Shown: piece after piece, positions 6,833 to 15,676 of the stretch | Position numbering within the stretch: the first letter of the stretch is position 1 | Layout: each line of letters starts with the position of its first letter | Source of the DNA: Prosthecochloris sp. | Lineage (GTDB): Bacteria; Bacteroidota; Chlorobiia; Chlorobiales; Chlorobiaceae | Direction of reading: 5' to 3' | Length of the DNA: 51,404 bases | Assembly: GCA_004028745.1 (NCBI GenBank) | Contig: RAZP01000074.1 | Span: 1 to 51,404, forward strand | Program-made: the position numbers and the translations under genes | The notes under the pieces: model-generated | The model's input: the letters and a program-made list of their open reading frames with translations, nothing else | Told to the model about the DNA's origin: nothing | Database searches by the model: none

Positions 6833-8158
6833 TTACTGATTTATTTCCTTCTTGCTTTCCGGATCTTTATTTTCCAATTCCTGCCGTATGCTTTCTGCAA
6901 AAGCCTCCTGCAAAGCCCCCCCTGCACTGGCAATGTCGGAACCTGAAGGAACTTGGAAAACCCTGAGTTCGAAAAACGGCAGAATAGCCAGCACATGATC
7001 CATAATGTCGGCCTGGATAGCTTCGTAATTTGCCCATACCTGGTCATTGCTGAAAACGTAGATCTGAACAGGAATACCGTTTTCAGTTGGCTGCAGATGA
7101 CGAATAAGAAAGGTCATATCAGGATTGATCTTTGGGTGGTTGCGAAGATATGCAACAAGATATGCCCTGAAAGTACCCAGGTTTGTAAGCCTCCGTCCAT
7201 TAACCGGTGAAGAAGTATCGATACCGTGGCGTTCATTGTATTCGCTTACTTCAAGATTTTTTGCCCTCAGATAATCCTGGAGCAATTGTACTTTCCTGAA
7301 TTTTTCAAGCATCATCTCATCGCAAAAATGAACACTGTTCATATCGATATTGACCGACCGGATTATCCTTCGCCCCCCCGACTCGTCCATTCCTCTCCAG
7401 TTCTTGAAACCCTCTGAAATAAGCGCGTAGGCAGGAACAGTACTGATAGTTTTGTCCCAGTTCTGAACAGATACCGTTACGAGAGAAATATCGATAACAT
7501 CTCCATCGACATTGTACTTGGGCATCTCGATCCAGTCACCAACCTTAACCAGATTGTTCGTACTCAGTTGAATCCCTGCAACAAAACCGAGGATTGAATC
7601 CTTGAACACCAGTATGATAACTGCAGTAAACGCACCAAGCCCGCTGAAAAAGACGACAGGGGATTTTCCGATCAGGTTTGAAATGACAATTACCGCTCCA
7701 ATCGAAACTACAACGGTTTTTACAACCTGAATAAAGCTTTTCAGTGGTAGCTTCTCGGAAAAGTTACTCTTGTTGTAATAATCCAGAAGGGCGTCAAGTG
7801 CACTGAGGATAACAAAAACAACAATGACTGTCAGATAGAGCAGCGCAACAGACTGAACGACCTTAATGCTCTCGGGATAAAACTGCAGGACAGGAACAAC
7901 AAGGTTATATAGCAGCAACGGCGGAATCATCTGGGCAAGCCAGTTGAACACCTTGTGCTTTACAAGCAAATCGTCATAACGGGTTTTTGTCTTCGAAACA
8001 AACGAAACAACTATTCGTAAAAGAATCTTTTTGCTGAGTATCTCCACAGCAACTATAAGAACCAGGCTGAACAAGACCATACTTGCCGTTAGAACGATCT
8101 TTGCACCTGCTTCGTTGAGTCCATGTGTCTGCAAATAGGACAGTACCGTTTCTATCAT
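6833..8158 (-). CDS. Mechanosensitive ion channel, MscS/YbdG type
   Basis: This 441-aa inner-membrane protein has about five hydrophobic segments in the first 185 residues. The pore helix and beta domain follow: GLGAFTAVIILVFKDSILGF, then GIQLSTNNLVKVGDWIEM and VDGDVIDISLVTVSVQNWD, the hallmark of the MscS family. The long soluble C-terminal domain resembles the YbdG (MscM) branch rather than short MscS. It opens under membrane tension to release solutes. Its ATG overlaps the stop of the upstream sensor kinase by 4 bp (ATGA), so the channel is translated from the phoB-phoR transcript, an unusual partnership. The C-terminal tail (ENKDPESKKEINQ) is charged. Confidence 0.93.
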   Translation of the reverse strand: MIETVLSYLQTHGLNEAGAKIVLTASMVLFSLVLIVAVEILSKKILLRIVVSFVSKTKTRYDDLLVKHKVFNWLAQMIPPLLLYNLVVPVLQFYPESIKVVQSVALLYLTVIVVFVILSALDALLDYYNKSNFSEKLPLKSFIQVVKTVVVSIGAVIVISNLIGKSPVVFFSGLGAFTAVIILVFKDSILGFVAGIQLSTNNLVKVGDWIEMPKYNVDGDVIDISLVTVSVQNWDKTISTVPAYALISEGFKNWRGMDESGGRRIIRSVNIDMNSVHFCDEMMLEKFRKVQLLQDYLRAKNLEVSEYNERHGIDTSSPVNGRRLTNLGTFRAYLVAYLRNHPKINPDMTFLIRHLQPTENGIPVQIYVFSNDQVWANYEAIQADIMDHVLAILPFFELRVFQVPSGSDIASAGGALQEAFAESIRQELENKDPESKKEINQ

Positions 8159-9957
8159 ATGCTTTGCTCTCTTTGGTTGTTTTCAGAGGCTACCGGAATG
8201 GTCAAACTGAACTGCGAACCGAGATTAAGTCTGGAACGAACCTCAACCTTACCCTTGTGCGCAAGGATGATATGCTTGACGATAGACAATCCAAGCCCTG
8301 TCCCGCCAATAGCCCTCGACCTTGCCTTGTCAACACGGTAAAAACGCTCGAATATCCTTCCGAGATCTTTCTGGGGAATACCAATACCGTTATCCTTTAC
8401 TTCAACCCTTACCATATTTTCGACCCTCGAAGCACTGATCCAGATTTGCCCGTTCTTCTCAGGGACATATTTTATGGCATTATCCACAAGGTTCCGGATC
8501 ACAAGTTCGAGATAATCCTTATCGGCGTTAACATAAGGAAGATCCTGAGGAATATGCAACTTTAGGGTTATGCCTTTTTTCTCAACAGCCCGGCTGAACA
8601 GGCTTAACGTTCTTTCAACAAGGCCACCCAGGTTTACAGGCTTGAATTTGTAATCTATCCGGCCTGACTCAATTTTTGAAAGGTCAAGCACATCATTGAT
8701 AAGTGCAGTAAGCTGTTCGCTTTCCTGAAGGATTATCTGCAAAAAATGTTTTGCATTTTCAGGATCATGCATCGCTCCTTCGAGCAAGGTTTCAGTATAC
8801 CCTTTGATGCTCGTGAGCGGAGTCCGAAGTTCATGGGAAACGCTTGAAACAAAATCCCTTCGCACACGTTCCAGGTTACGCAACTTCGTGATGTCGTTCA
8901 GCACAAAAACAGTTCCCTGCGAGTATTTATCCTTGATGACCGGCATTGCACTCACCTGCAAAACCCTTTCTCCGCGATCAGTCATGATGGTAATCTCTTC
9001 CTTTGCAACCGGCGAACCCGATACCTTTACCCGCTCAAACAGATCCAGCAGACGGGTATCAGTAACTTTGCGTCCGGCTCCTGCTTTTATCATTTGACCG
9101 CAATCAAGATTAAAAAACCTGCAAGCAGCAGGATTTCCAAGTATGACAACTCCATTCGAGTCGGTAACGATAATCGCTTCGCGGATACTTGAAAAAACCG
9201 CCTTGAACCATTCTTCCTGCTGATTCATGCGCTTCATTTCAACCGACATGAAGTTAAAGGCCCGCGCGAGCTGACCAATCTCATCATCACGCTTTATACG
9301 AAGCTTGAGAGAGTAGTCACCATGCACGAAATTTTGGGCTGCTGCTGCGATATGGCGCAAGGGCCTTGAAAGAAAAACAGCAGTCAGGGCCCCGAAAATC
9401 ACAGACAGAAGCAACGACCAGAACAATGCCCTTTCTATACCTCTGCGGAGCTCAGCCTCAAGCAGCTGGATATCACTTAGAGGCTTGGCAAAACGGAGAA
9501 TAGCAAAAGGCTTTTCCGTGCCAAGCGGCACGGCAATATAGAGCATATTCTCCTTTACAGTTTCACTGAAACGGCTGCTCTCACCAAAACCTTCAAGCAG
9601 CGCTTGCTGCACTTCGGGACGTTGAATATGATTTTCAACGAAAGGCAGACGGTCCGCAGCAATATAAGAATCGCCTATCACGTCTCCTTTAAGCGAAATA
9701 AGAGTCACGCGCAACTCAAGAGCGGCACCCACATCATCCGCCCACTGGTCGGAAGCCTTGATATCATCCCACTGTATCGGCCGGCGTTCGAGGAGCTGAC
9801 GGTTAAGCTGCAATTCCTTATACAACTGATTTTTGAGACCATCATAGAAAAGCGACCGAAGCTGGCCGCCAAGATAGACATAGCTGATTGCAACCGTAAA
9901 AAAAATGATTACCCCGAAAACCAGCCCAAGTCGGAAGGAAACACTAGTTTTCTTCAC
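8155..9957 (-). CDS. Sensor histidine kinase, PhoR type
   Basis: The order of domains is an N-terminal membrane helix (LGLVFGVIIFFTVAISYVYL), a periplasmic sensor of about 130 residues, a second helix near residues 177-198, HAMP, PAS (AIIVTDSNGVVILGNPAA), HisKA with SVSHELRTPLTSIKGYTETL (phosphorylated His about residue 375) and HATPase_c (NLVDNAIKYV, DNGIGI, GGTGLGLSIVKH). It autophosphorylates and passes the phosphate to the response regulator encoded just upstream. An in-frame TTG at 9990 would add 11 residues inside the regulator gene. I prefer GTG at 9957, which has GGAG ahead and begins MKKTSVSFRLG. It overlaps the regulator by 14 bp and mscS by 4 bp. The signal sensed is unknown; phosphate is possible by family but nothing here proves it. 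Confidence 0.92.
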   Translation of the reverse strand: MKKTSVSFRLGLVFGVIIFFTVAISYVYLGGQLRSLFYDGLKNQLYKELQLNRQLLERRPIQWDDIKASDQWADDVGAALELRVTLISLKGDVIGDSYIAADRLPFVENHIQRPEVQQALLEGFGESSRFSETVKENMLYIAVPLGTEKPFAILRFAKPLSDIQLLEAELRRGIERALFWSLLLSVIFGALTAVFLSRPLRHIAAAAQNFVHGDYSLKLRIKRDDEIGQLARAFNFMSVEMKRMNQQEEWFKAVFSSIREAIIVTDSNGVVILGNPAACRFFNLDCGQMIKAGAGRKVTDTRLLDLFERVKVSGSPVAKEEITIMTDRGERVLQVSAMPVIKDKYSQGTVFVLNDITKLRNLERVRRDFVSSVSHELRTPLTSIKGYTETLLEGAMHDPENAKHFLQIILQESEQLTALINDVLDLSKIESGRIDYKFKPVNLGGLVERTLSLFSRAVEKKGITLKLHIPQDLPYVNADKDYLELVIRNLVDNAIKYVPEKNGQIWISASRVENMVRVEVKDNGIGIPQKDLGRIFERFYRVDKARSRAIGGTGLGLSIVKHIILAHKGKVEVRSRLNLGSQFSLTIPVASENNQREQSI

Positions 9958-10654
9958 CGCTTTCTCCGCTATCCTCAAGCTTGTAGCCAAGCCCCCTTAC
10001 GGTTTTAATGAGCTTGCCGGTTTTTCCCAGCTTCTCTCTCAGCCGTGTAATATGGGTATCTATGGTGCGGGTATTGATATTTTTATCGACATCCCACACA
10101 TCGCTGAGCAGCGTCTCGCGCGACTGGGCCTGTCCCCTGCGTTTCAGAAGCACCACAAGGAGCTTGAACTCCATTAATGTCAGCGTTACCTCCTTGCCGT
10201 CAAGCTTTACGCTATGCCGGGCAATGTCAACTTCAAGGCCATTGCACTTCATAACCTCCCTGACATCCCGCTTCCCTCTCCGGTCACGTTTCAGGATAGC
10301 ACGAATCCTGAGATTCAGCTCACGGGGACTGAACGGTTTCACGACATAGTCATCAATGCCAAGTTCAAAACCCAGCACTTTGTCTATTTCCTCTCCTTTT
10401 GCTGTCAGCATGACAATAGGAAGATCCCTGTAAAGCTGGTGTTGCCGAATTTTTCGGCAAACCTCGAAACCGTCGATTCCGGGAAGCATGATATCCAGAA
10501 GAACAAGATCGACATCTTTTTCCGCAAGCAGTTGCAACGCATCTTCCCCTGATTCGGCAAGAAAGCACTTATAACTTGCCTTCTCAAGATTGTACTTCAG
10601 AAGTTTTGCCAGGTTGCGGTCATCCTCAACAACAAGAATCAATGGCTCTGACAT
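9944..10654 (-). CDS. Response regulator, PhoB/OmpR family
   Basis: The receiver domain (residues 1-120) has the acidic pair ED(D) at 10-12, the phospho-accepting Asp54 in LVLLDIMLPGIDG, Thr84 and Lys106 (VVKPFSP). The C-terminal winged-helix DNA-binding domain contains LTLMEFKLLVVLL and the TRTIDTHITRLREKLG recognition region, ending GLGYKL. At 236 aa it is a standard OmpR/PhoB-type transcription factor controlled by the kinase that follows. It heads the operon regulator-kinase-channel. Its targets cannot be inferred from the window. Confidence 0.94.
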   Translation of the reverse strand: MSEPLILVVEDDRNLAKLLKYNLEKASYKCFLAESGEDALQLLAEKDVDLVLLDIMLPGIDGFEVCRKIRQHQLYRDLPIVMLTAKGEEIDKVLGFELGIDDYVVKPFSPRELNLRIRAILKRDRRGKRDVREVMKCNGLEVDIARHSVKLDGKEVTLTLMEFKLLVVLLKRRGQAQSRETLLSDVWDVDKNINTRTIDTHITRLREKLGKTGKLIKTVRGLGYKLEDSGESGEEN

Positions 10655-10813
10655 GACATCACAAGGGAACAGTTAGGAGAAACCTGAAACGAGTAATTCA
10701 GGTGGAAATATAGGTATTATGCGCGGCTTTTCAGAAAACCACTACCTTCTGCCAGTCACCTGGCAGTGCAGAAGAATGTTACGAATGTGTTAAAATTCGC
10801 TGTGATAGCTCCT

Positions 10814-11782
10814 TCAGGCACGAATTTTCCAGCAGGCCGCCCGGTGCCCCGGCTCATATTCCCTGAGCTCAGGCTCAAATTTACGGCAATGAGCATCAGC
10901 AAGAGGACAGCGGTTGGCAAACCTGCACCCTTCAGGGAGACGGGTAGCACTCGGCACGTTACCTTCGATAACGTTGAGACGCTGCTTTTTGGTACCGATT
11001 CTTGGAATCGATTTGAGCAGCCCGGCAGTATACGGGTGCAGCGGATTTGAAAAAATCTGAGACACACTTCCACCTTCAACGACTTTGGAGGCGTACATAA
11101 CCAGCACATCTTCGCACAACTCAGCGATCACCCCAAAATCATGAGTGATAAGAATCACGCTCATTCCGGTGTCGCTTTGAAGTTTGCCGACAAGCTCAAG
11201 TATCTGCGCCTGCACGGTGACATCAAGTGCCGTTGTCGGTTCATCGGCAATGAGCAGTGCGGGGTCGCAAGACAAGGCCATGGCAATCATCACTCGCTGG
11301 CGCATCCCCCCTGAAAGCTCATGCGGATAGGCATCAAGCCGTTCAAAAGGATTGGGGATACCTACAAGACGAAGCATCTCCGTCGCCTGTTCTTTTGCTT
11401 CTTTTTTTGAAATCTGCCGGTGTAAAAGGATCTGCTCAATTATCTGGTATCCACAAGTGTAGACAGGATTGAGGGAGCTCATTGGCTCCTGAAAGATCAT
11501 GGCAATATCATCCCCTCGAAGCTTCCTCATCTGCTCTTCGGAAAGCTCGAGCAAGTTTGCGTCCTGCCAGAAAATCTCACCTCCCGCAAAATATCCAGGA
11601 GGCATTGGAACAAGACGCATGATGGAAAGAGCCGTTACGGACTTTCCGCAGCCGGATTCGCCGACTATCCCAAGCGTGCGGTTACGTCCGAGTGAAAAAC
11701 TGACCCCATCAACCGCCTTCGCTGTTCCGCTGTCGGTCGAGTAATATGTCTTGAGATTTTTTACTTCCAGTATTTTTTCCAT
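10814..11782 (-). CDS. Oligopeptide/dipeptide ABC transporter ATP-binding protein (OppD/DppD type)
   Basis: The nucleotide-binding domain shows Walker A GESGCGKS (residues 41-48), the Q-loop MIFQEPMSSLNPV, signature LSGGMRQR, Walker B LLIADEPTTALD and the switch His in LITHDF. The C-terminal oligo_HPY extension (LHPYTAGLLKSIP, then CRFANRCPLADAHC with paired cysteines) is specific to peptide and nickel importers and in some members binds an iron-sulfur cluster. It powers import across the inner membrane with permeases that are not in this window. A GTG at 11809 would add nine residues. I chose ATG 11782 because MEKILEVKNLKTYY is the usual start and GGGA lies ahead. It stands alone, so it may share other subunits. 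Confidence 0.9.
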   Translation of the reverse strand: MEKILEVKNLKTYYSTDSGTAKAVDGVSFSLGRNRTLGIVGESGCGKSVTALSIMRLVPMPPGYFAGGEIFWQDANLLELSEEQMRKLRGDDIAMIFQEPMSSLNPVYTCGYQIIEQILLHRQISKKEAKEQATEMLRLVGIPNPFERLDAYPHELSGGMRQRVMIAMALSCDPALLIADEPTTALDVTVQAQILELVGKLQSDTGMSVILITHDFGVIAELCEDVLVMYASKVVEGGSVSQIFSNPLHPYTAGLLKSIPRIGTKKQRLNVIEGNVPSATRLPEGCRFANRCPLADAHCRKFEPELREYEPGHRAACWKIRA

Positions 11783-12158
11783 CAGCAAAAGTCCCTGTTG
11801 TACAAACACAACTATTCCCTTTTAACACACAACCATCTGATGACTGAAAAAGGTACGAATATTCTATTGCAGTTTCATTTTTTGCCTGAGAATACTCAGA
11901 ATCGCCTCAATCAATGGAGAACAAACGGTAACACAGCTATGGATCGAGAGAAAGGCAAGATCCATTTTGAGCCCAGCAATGGCAACACAAAACTGTTGAG
12001 CGTAAAAAAGGCAGGGATTTTAATACACCAGGGTGTGGTGCGGGTAACCAGAAAAACCGCGTAAATGCAAAAGCCCGGTGATGAGCCGAGCTTACCTTTA
12101 TGAAAAATGGCTGTTTACACAGTTTTCTGAACAGACCCGGCTTATCATGGTTGATTAT
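11783..12158. other. Intergenic region without a supported gene
   Basis: About 375 bp between the ABC ATPase start and the 3' end of the lipoprotein gene. A plus-strand frame of 88 codons (11798-12064) is open, but it has no ribosome binding site and no recognisable motif, and it covers the promoter side of the ATPase gene. A weak GGCTCA/GAGCC-type inverted repeat near 12070-12150 may end transcription of the lipoprotein gene. Nothing else is seen. Confidence 0.5.
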
Positions 12159-13016
12159 TTATTTGAGATAACCCCCAAGGGCTTCATAAGCATCCAATAC
12201 ATTCTTTAAGGCTAACTTTTCTTTATTCGTGATAGTTCTATCTCTGCTATACTTCTTGCCTTCAAATCTGATTTTTACATTTTTCCCATTTGCAACAGCT
12301 TTCATGATTTGATACTCTTTTTGATTAACACCTCGGTCAAGCCACTCCCATATACTTCCGTATCCGTTATCTGTTTTAATTTCACCATAAGAATTTTCTG
12401 TTATCTCGTAAAATTTCCCATCAACTTTGATAATATATTTTTCTATGAACAACCAATCGTCAGCGACATACTGTATAACCAGCCTCAGCCAAGGAGGGCC
12501 GTCTTTTTGCCCAATGTAAGCATAAAAATTAGTTCGAGAACTCCTATATCTCGGTGAGCTCTTATCATAATACCAGGTAGTCTCACTCATATCATCATAT
12601 TTTTTCCTCATTTTTTTTGTTGCATTAGCAAGCCTTTGTTTTTCTTTCTGCTGCCGTTCTTCCTCAACTTTTTTCTTCGCTAAAGCAATTTTATTGATTT
12701 CTAAATCAGACTTTTCGAGTAACACCTTGGCATTTTTTGCCTCATTGGAACCTGGATGCTTCCTAAGCAAAACATTCACTTCACTTTTACATTTTTCATA
12801 CTCTCCCTTCTCAAAATATATGGTAGCTTGGTTCAATAACTTTTCTGCTTCAAATTGACACTCCTCCAACTCTTTTTTGAGTTTTGCATTCTCACTACGG
12901 AGCTGGGTATTTTCTGTCATCAACTTGTCGTGCTTCTCTTGAGAAACTCCACAACCTAACAACAAAAAAACAGCGGAGATAGAAACCGCTGAAACGACGC
13001 CAGACAAATATTTCAT
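12159..13016 (-). CDS. Hypothetical lipoprotein with coiled coil
   Basis: A signal peptide with lipobox (FLLLGCG, Cys22) predicts a lipid-anchored periplasmic or outer-membrane protein. After it come a heptad-rich helix (MTENTQLRSENAKLKKELEE), a TPR-like helical pair (AEKLLNQATIYFEKGEYEKC), a second charged helix (AKKKVEEERQQKEKQRL), and then a C-terminal domain of about 150 residues rich in Trp and Tyr (SETTWYYDKSSPRY, GPPWLRLVIQYVADDWLFI). That last domain is predicted beta-rich and I cannot assign it. It is the last of four tandem secreted-protein genes on this strand. Function unknown. Confidence 0.8.
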   Translation of the reverse strand: MKYLSGVVSAVSISAVFLLLGCGVSQEKHDKLMTENTQLRSENAKLKKELEECQFEAEKLLNQATIYFEKGEYEKCKSEVNVLLRKHPGSNEAKNAKVLLEKSDLEINKIALAKKKVEEERQQKEKQRLANATKKMRKKYDDMSETTWYYDKSSPRYRSSRTNFYAYIGQKDGPPWLRLVIQYVADDWLFIEKYIIKVDGKFYEITENSYGEIKTDNGYGSIWEWLDRGVNQKEYQIMKAVANGKNVKIRFEGKKYSRDRTITNKEKLALKNVLDAYEALGGYLK

Positions 13017-13250
13017 TTTAAAGCATGTTTTCAGGTTAGCACACTCCTCATTTACGATGTATTATGAATTAATCTGTCGCAGATATGAGGCCACCACGAC
13101 ATCAATCAAAATCCCCATCATTCCTACTCTTCTTATCCTTTGTCAAAAAACACACAAAAGTCCAAACCCAACCAAGAAATATCCAAACCAGCAATAGGTT
13201 TAAGCAAAATAATAGGCTATCCTTATGCTCGCGGTCATAAGCGATACTTC

Positions 13251-13272
13251 ATGGCAATAAATAGAGGTGCCC
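13251..13272 (+). repeat. Possible remnant end of the dispersed palindromic element
   Basis: ATGGCAATAAATAGAGGTGC resembles the right end of the family (TTAATAGAGGTGCCC preceded by CATGG). No matching left end is seen within 150 bp, so this would be a decayed solo end, or chance. Confidence 0.3.
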
Positions 13273-13302
13273 TACAGTCCGACTGCAATGACCAACCTAA
13301 TG

Positions 13303-14058
13303 CTACCACTCATAATCATCCTCAACCTCAAACACTTTTTTCACGTATACAGTACCAGTTTTGTTGTTAAAAATCACCATTTCTATGACATCGACAAAAA
13401 CATAATACTCTGAGAAGTCGTACTTTGTTGGCGAAGTAAATGTTGGGCTTTTATAGTAACTTTCTTTCTTAACATATGCTTTTTGATCATGATTCTTCAG
13501 GTCACACACGAATAAAATGCCTAAATTTTTTTTCAGTTCTTTCGCCTTATCAGGAGAAATCTGAATCTCAATATCTTTATTTACATATTTATCATTCATG
13601 ACATAGATACCATAATCTTCACCGCGATAAGAGGAAACAATAGTTTTTACCCCAAATCCACTTACCCCCTTATACTTATTCTCACTGAATTTCGTACGCT
13701 TTATCTTTATCTCGCTTTTATATAAAAACTTCTTCAAGCTTAAAACTTGATTCTCTGCATCATATCTAGTATAATATTTGTCCCAACGGATAAGAACATC
13801 ATTGTTTTTAACGAACAATACTATTTCCTTAGAGTAAGGCACCTGCATTCTCTTCCAATAAGCCTCCTTTGTTTCAAACTCATCCTTTTCCGGGTATTTT
13901 TTTTTCAGATCATTATAAAGCACAACGATATTATCATTATTATATCCCTCGGGCAAAACAATGCTTGGAACTGAGGCTTTAGCTACTGGTTGCTGTACCG
14001 TTAGCAAGACAAAAGCATACAGGAAAACAGTAATTTTAAATACGGAAAATGCCCTCAT
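13303..14058 (-). CDS. Hypothetical secreted protein, 251 aa
   Basis: The N-terminus has a signal peptide (VFKITVFLYAFVLLTVQQPVAKA, cleavage probably after AKA). The mature part is Lys- and Tyr-rich, about 225 residues, with an early segment KDEFETKEAYWKRMQ. That motif recalls the short xEFETxxxYxxR helix common in small secreted proteins of unknown function. I recognise no catalytic motif or membrane segment beyond the signal. It is strongly AT-rich compared with neighbouring core genes. It is upstream of the lipoprotein gene on the same strand, separated by about 290 bp, so co-transcription is not certain. Confidence 0.7.
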   Translation of the reverse strand: MRAFSVFKITVFLYAFVLLTVQQPVAKASVPSIVLPEGYNNDNIVVLYNDLKKKYPEKDEFETKEAYWKRMQVPYSKEIVLFVKNNDVLIRWDKYYTRYDAENQVLSLKKFLYKSEIKIKRTKFSENKYKGVSGFGVKTIVSSYRGEDYGIYVMNDKYVNKDIEIQISPDKAKELKKNLGILFVCDLKNHDQKAYVKKESYYKSPTFTSPTKYDFSEYYVFVDVIEMVIFNNKTGTVYVKKVFEVEDDYEW

Positions 14059-14332
14059 AATTGTGGATTTATATGATTAACCAACCAATACCCTAGATAT
14101 ACGCAAATTTTTACTCTATTAAGACTTCACAGCTTTACAAATCGCCTTGTATGTTGACAAAACGCTCTGATGCCGAGTAACGACCATTGTGATCCTATCG
14201 AAGTGACAAAGGGAATGAGTTTATAGACGCAGGAAATGGTAGTAAAGGTAATTCAGAAAACATCATAAAAAAGGAGGCTCGGATCAGTCCAGCCTTGTTA
14301 ACTATATCTATTTTCGTATAACCACCGAGAAA

Positions 14333-14860
14333 CTAAAACCCGAGCTCCTCTTTTGACACCTCGACCGGTACAACTCTTCCTATGCTCATCAAAAGGTCAA
14401 ATCCGACCAATAGTTTAGGAATGACACCTAGTGTCAGTTTTATTCCATCGTCTGTTGGCCAAAATACACTCACTGTAATCTCATCGTTTTCGTTGTATGT
14501 ATGTGCACCAAAATACGTATTCATCGTATTTAATAATTGACCAAAACTTTCTGTGCCGTCGTAAGGAAACTCTACTCCGACCCCATTGAGCTTTCCAACT
14601 GCATTAAAAGTAAAAATGATTTTATCTTTGTCGGTTCTTTTTGTTTTCAGAACCTCCCTGCTGTCACGGACCTCATAAACCAAAAAGCCGTGTTCGTCAT
14701 CAAGCTTTCCGCCCGGAAACTTGCGCTTAACAGTTTCAATATCATCCGTCCATTTCACACCAAAAACCGAATCAGAAAAAGTATCACTGATCGGCCCGGC
14801 AACAGCAGATAGCGACTGAAACACAAAAAACAATGCCAACAGAGTGCGCATTATCATCAT
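14333..14860 (-). CDS. Hypothetical secreted protein, 175 aa
   Basis: It starts MMIMRTLLALFFVFQSLSAV, a signal peptide with likely cleavage after AVAG or SAVA. The mature domain begins with SVFGVKWTDDIETVKRKFP, a pattern (GVxWGxxxxxVxxxFP) seen in many small secreted proteins of unknown function, followed by alternating beta-type segments. An inner ATG at 14851 could be the true start (MRTLLALFF); neither has a clear Shine-Dalgarno. It lies 50 bp downstream of the next secreted gene on this strand and may be co-transcribed with it. Function unknown. Confidence 0.75.
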   Translation of the reverse strand: MMIMRTLLALFFVFQSLSAVAGPISDTFSDSVFGVKWTDDIETVKRKFPGGKLDDEHGFLVYEVRDSREVLKTKRTDKDKIIFTFNAVGKLNGVGVEFPYDGTESFGQLLNTMNTYFGAHTYNENDEITVSVFWPTDDGIKLTLGVIPKLLVGFDLLMSIGRVVPVEVSKEELGF

Positions 14861-14912
14861 GGCTGTGCTGTTTGAGTTGGAGCTGTGTTGTAAACCGTAT
14901 TATAAAACCTCC

Positions 14913-15419
14913 TCATCTCCTCCAACCAATCCTGATGAATCTTCCGTTCCTTCCACTTACCCGCCCCTTTACTTCGGAAGCTTCAGCTATAGCCCTTAAC
15001 TGATGAGGCGATAGATCAAACATAGCATATTCTTTATACTGAGGTCCCACGCTTGTTCGCTCAATATCTATCTCGGAAAGGTTATTTATAGCTTGGAACT
15101 CAAAAACTTCATTATTGTTCAGCTTTAGCTTCAATGTGCTGCTTGAAGCCTTTGATATTCCCAGCGCAGAATCGTAATCCTCTCTTTTGAAATGAAACCT
15201 CATCCAGCCTATAGAACCGTCAGGTTTCTTAGCAACTTCTGGCGTAAGCCATGCTGTTGCAAGGGAAACACCCTTTGTTCGCTCAAACTTCAATGGTTTC
15301 TTGAATGTGATCATCTCAAGATCGGTGAATTCATCGACTTTACGAGTGATTTTGTTACCTGCATATACCGGCGTGGTAAGACCCAATGCAAGAACAAAAA
15401 TCAGGAATAACTTGTACAT
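14913..15419 (-). CDS. Hypothetical secreted protein, 168 aa
   Basis: There is a clear signal peptide (KLFLIFVLALGLTTPVYAG, cleavage after VYA). The mature protein of about 148 residues is basic and beta-rich, with KITRKVDEFTDLEMITFKKP near its start and a glycine/arginine-rich end (GRVSGRNGRFIRIGWRR). No family is recognised. It is the first gene of the group of four secreted proteins and is divergent from mfd, whose start is 257 bp away. A long imperfect hairpin lies in that divergent gap. Confidence 0.75.
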   Translation of the reverse strand: MYKLFLIFVLALGLTTPVYAGNKITRKVDEFTDLEMITFKKPLKFERTKGVSLATAWLTPEVAKKPDGSIGWMRFHFKREDYDSALGISKASSSTLKLKLNNNEVFEFQAINNLSEIDIERTSVGPQYKEYAMFDLSPHQLRAIAEASEVKGRVSGRNGRFIRIGWRR

Positions 15420-15479
15420 AATGTAAGTGTTTCGATTTTAAGCAAACGCCTCAAATATACTCAAATTTTCCGCAAATCA

Positions 15480-15523
15480 GGCCCAGCAGTCAGTACAGAG
15501 ATGAACTGATGGTGAGTTGGGCC
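15480..15523. other. Long hairpin in the divergent gap before mfd
   Basis: GGCCCAGCAGTCAGT and ACTGATGGTGAGTTGGGCC form an interrupted stem (GGCCCA with TGGGCC outside, GTCAGT with ACTGAT inside) with a loop of about 10 bases. A purine run AGAAAAAAGGG follows. It could be a regulatory RNA element or a repeat remnant. No tested class matches. Confidence 0.45.
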
Positions 15524-15676
15524 AGAAAAAAGGGTTTCATAAAAAAGGTCAGAGACAGGTAAATACTCAATATATTTTTGCATAATTAAGCGGTCAGTGG
15601 ACTCAGTATCAGTAACAAATCGCGAGTAAGTACATTGTCGGTATTTTATCCTCTTAGTTCAGGGACAAGATAAGTT

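Noticed and set aside
9958..9990. TTG start for the sensor kinase
   Set aside because: GTG at 9957 has a GGAG site and gives a normal N-terminus before the membrane helix; the TTG would add residues inside the regulator gene.
11798..12064. 88-codon plus-strand frame
   Set aside because: No ribosome site, no motif, and it lies over the upstream side of the ABC ATPase gene.
13140..13370. 76-codon plus-strand frame
   Set aside because: It overlaps the end of the secreted-protein gene antisense and contains a repeat remnant; low-complexity composition.
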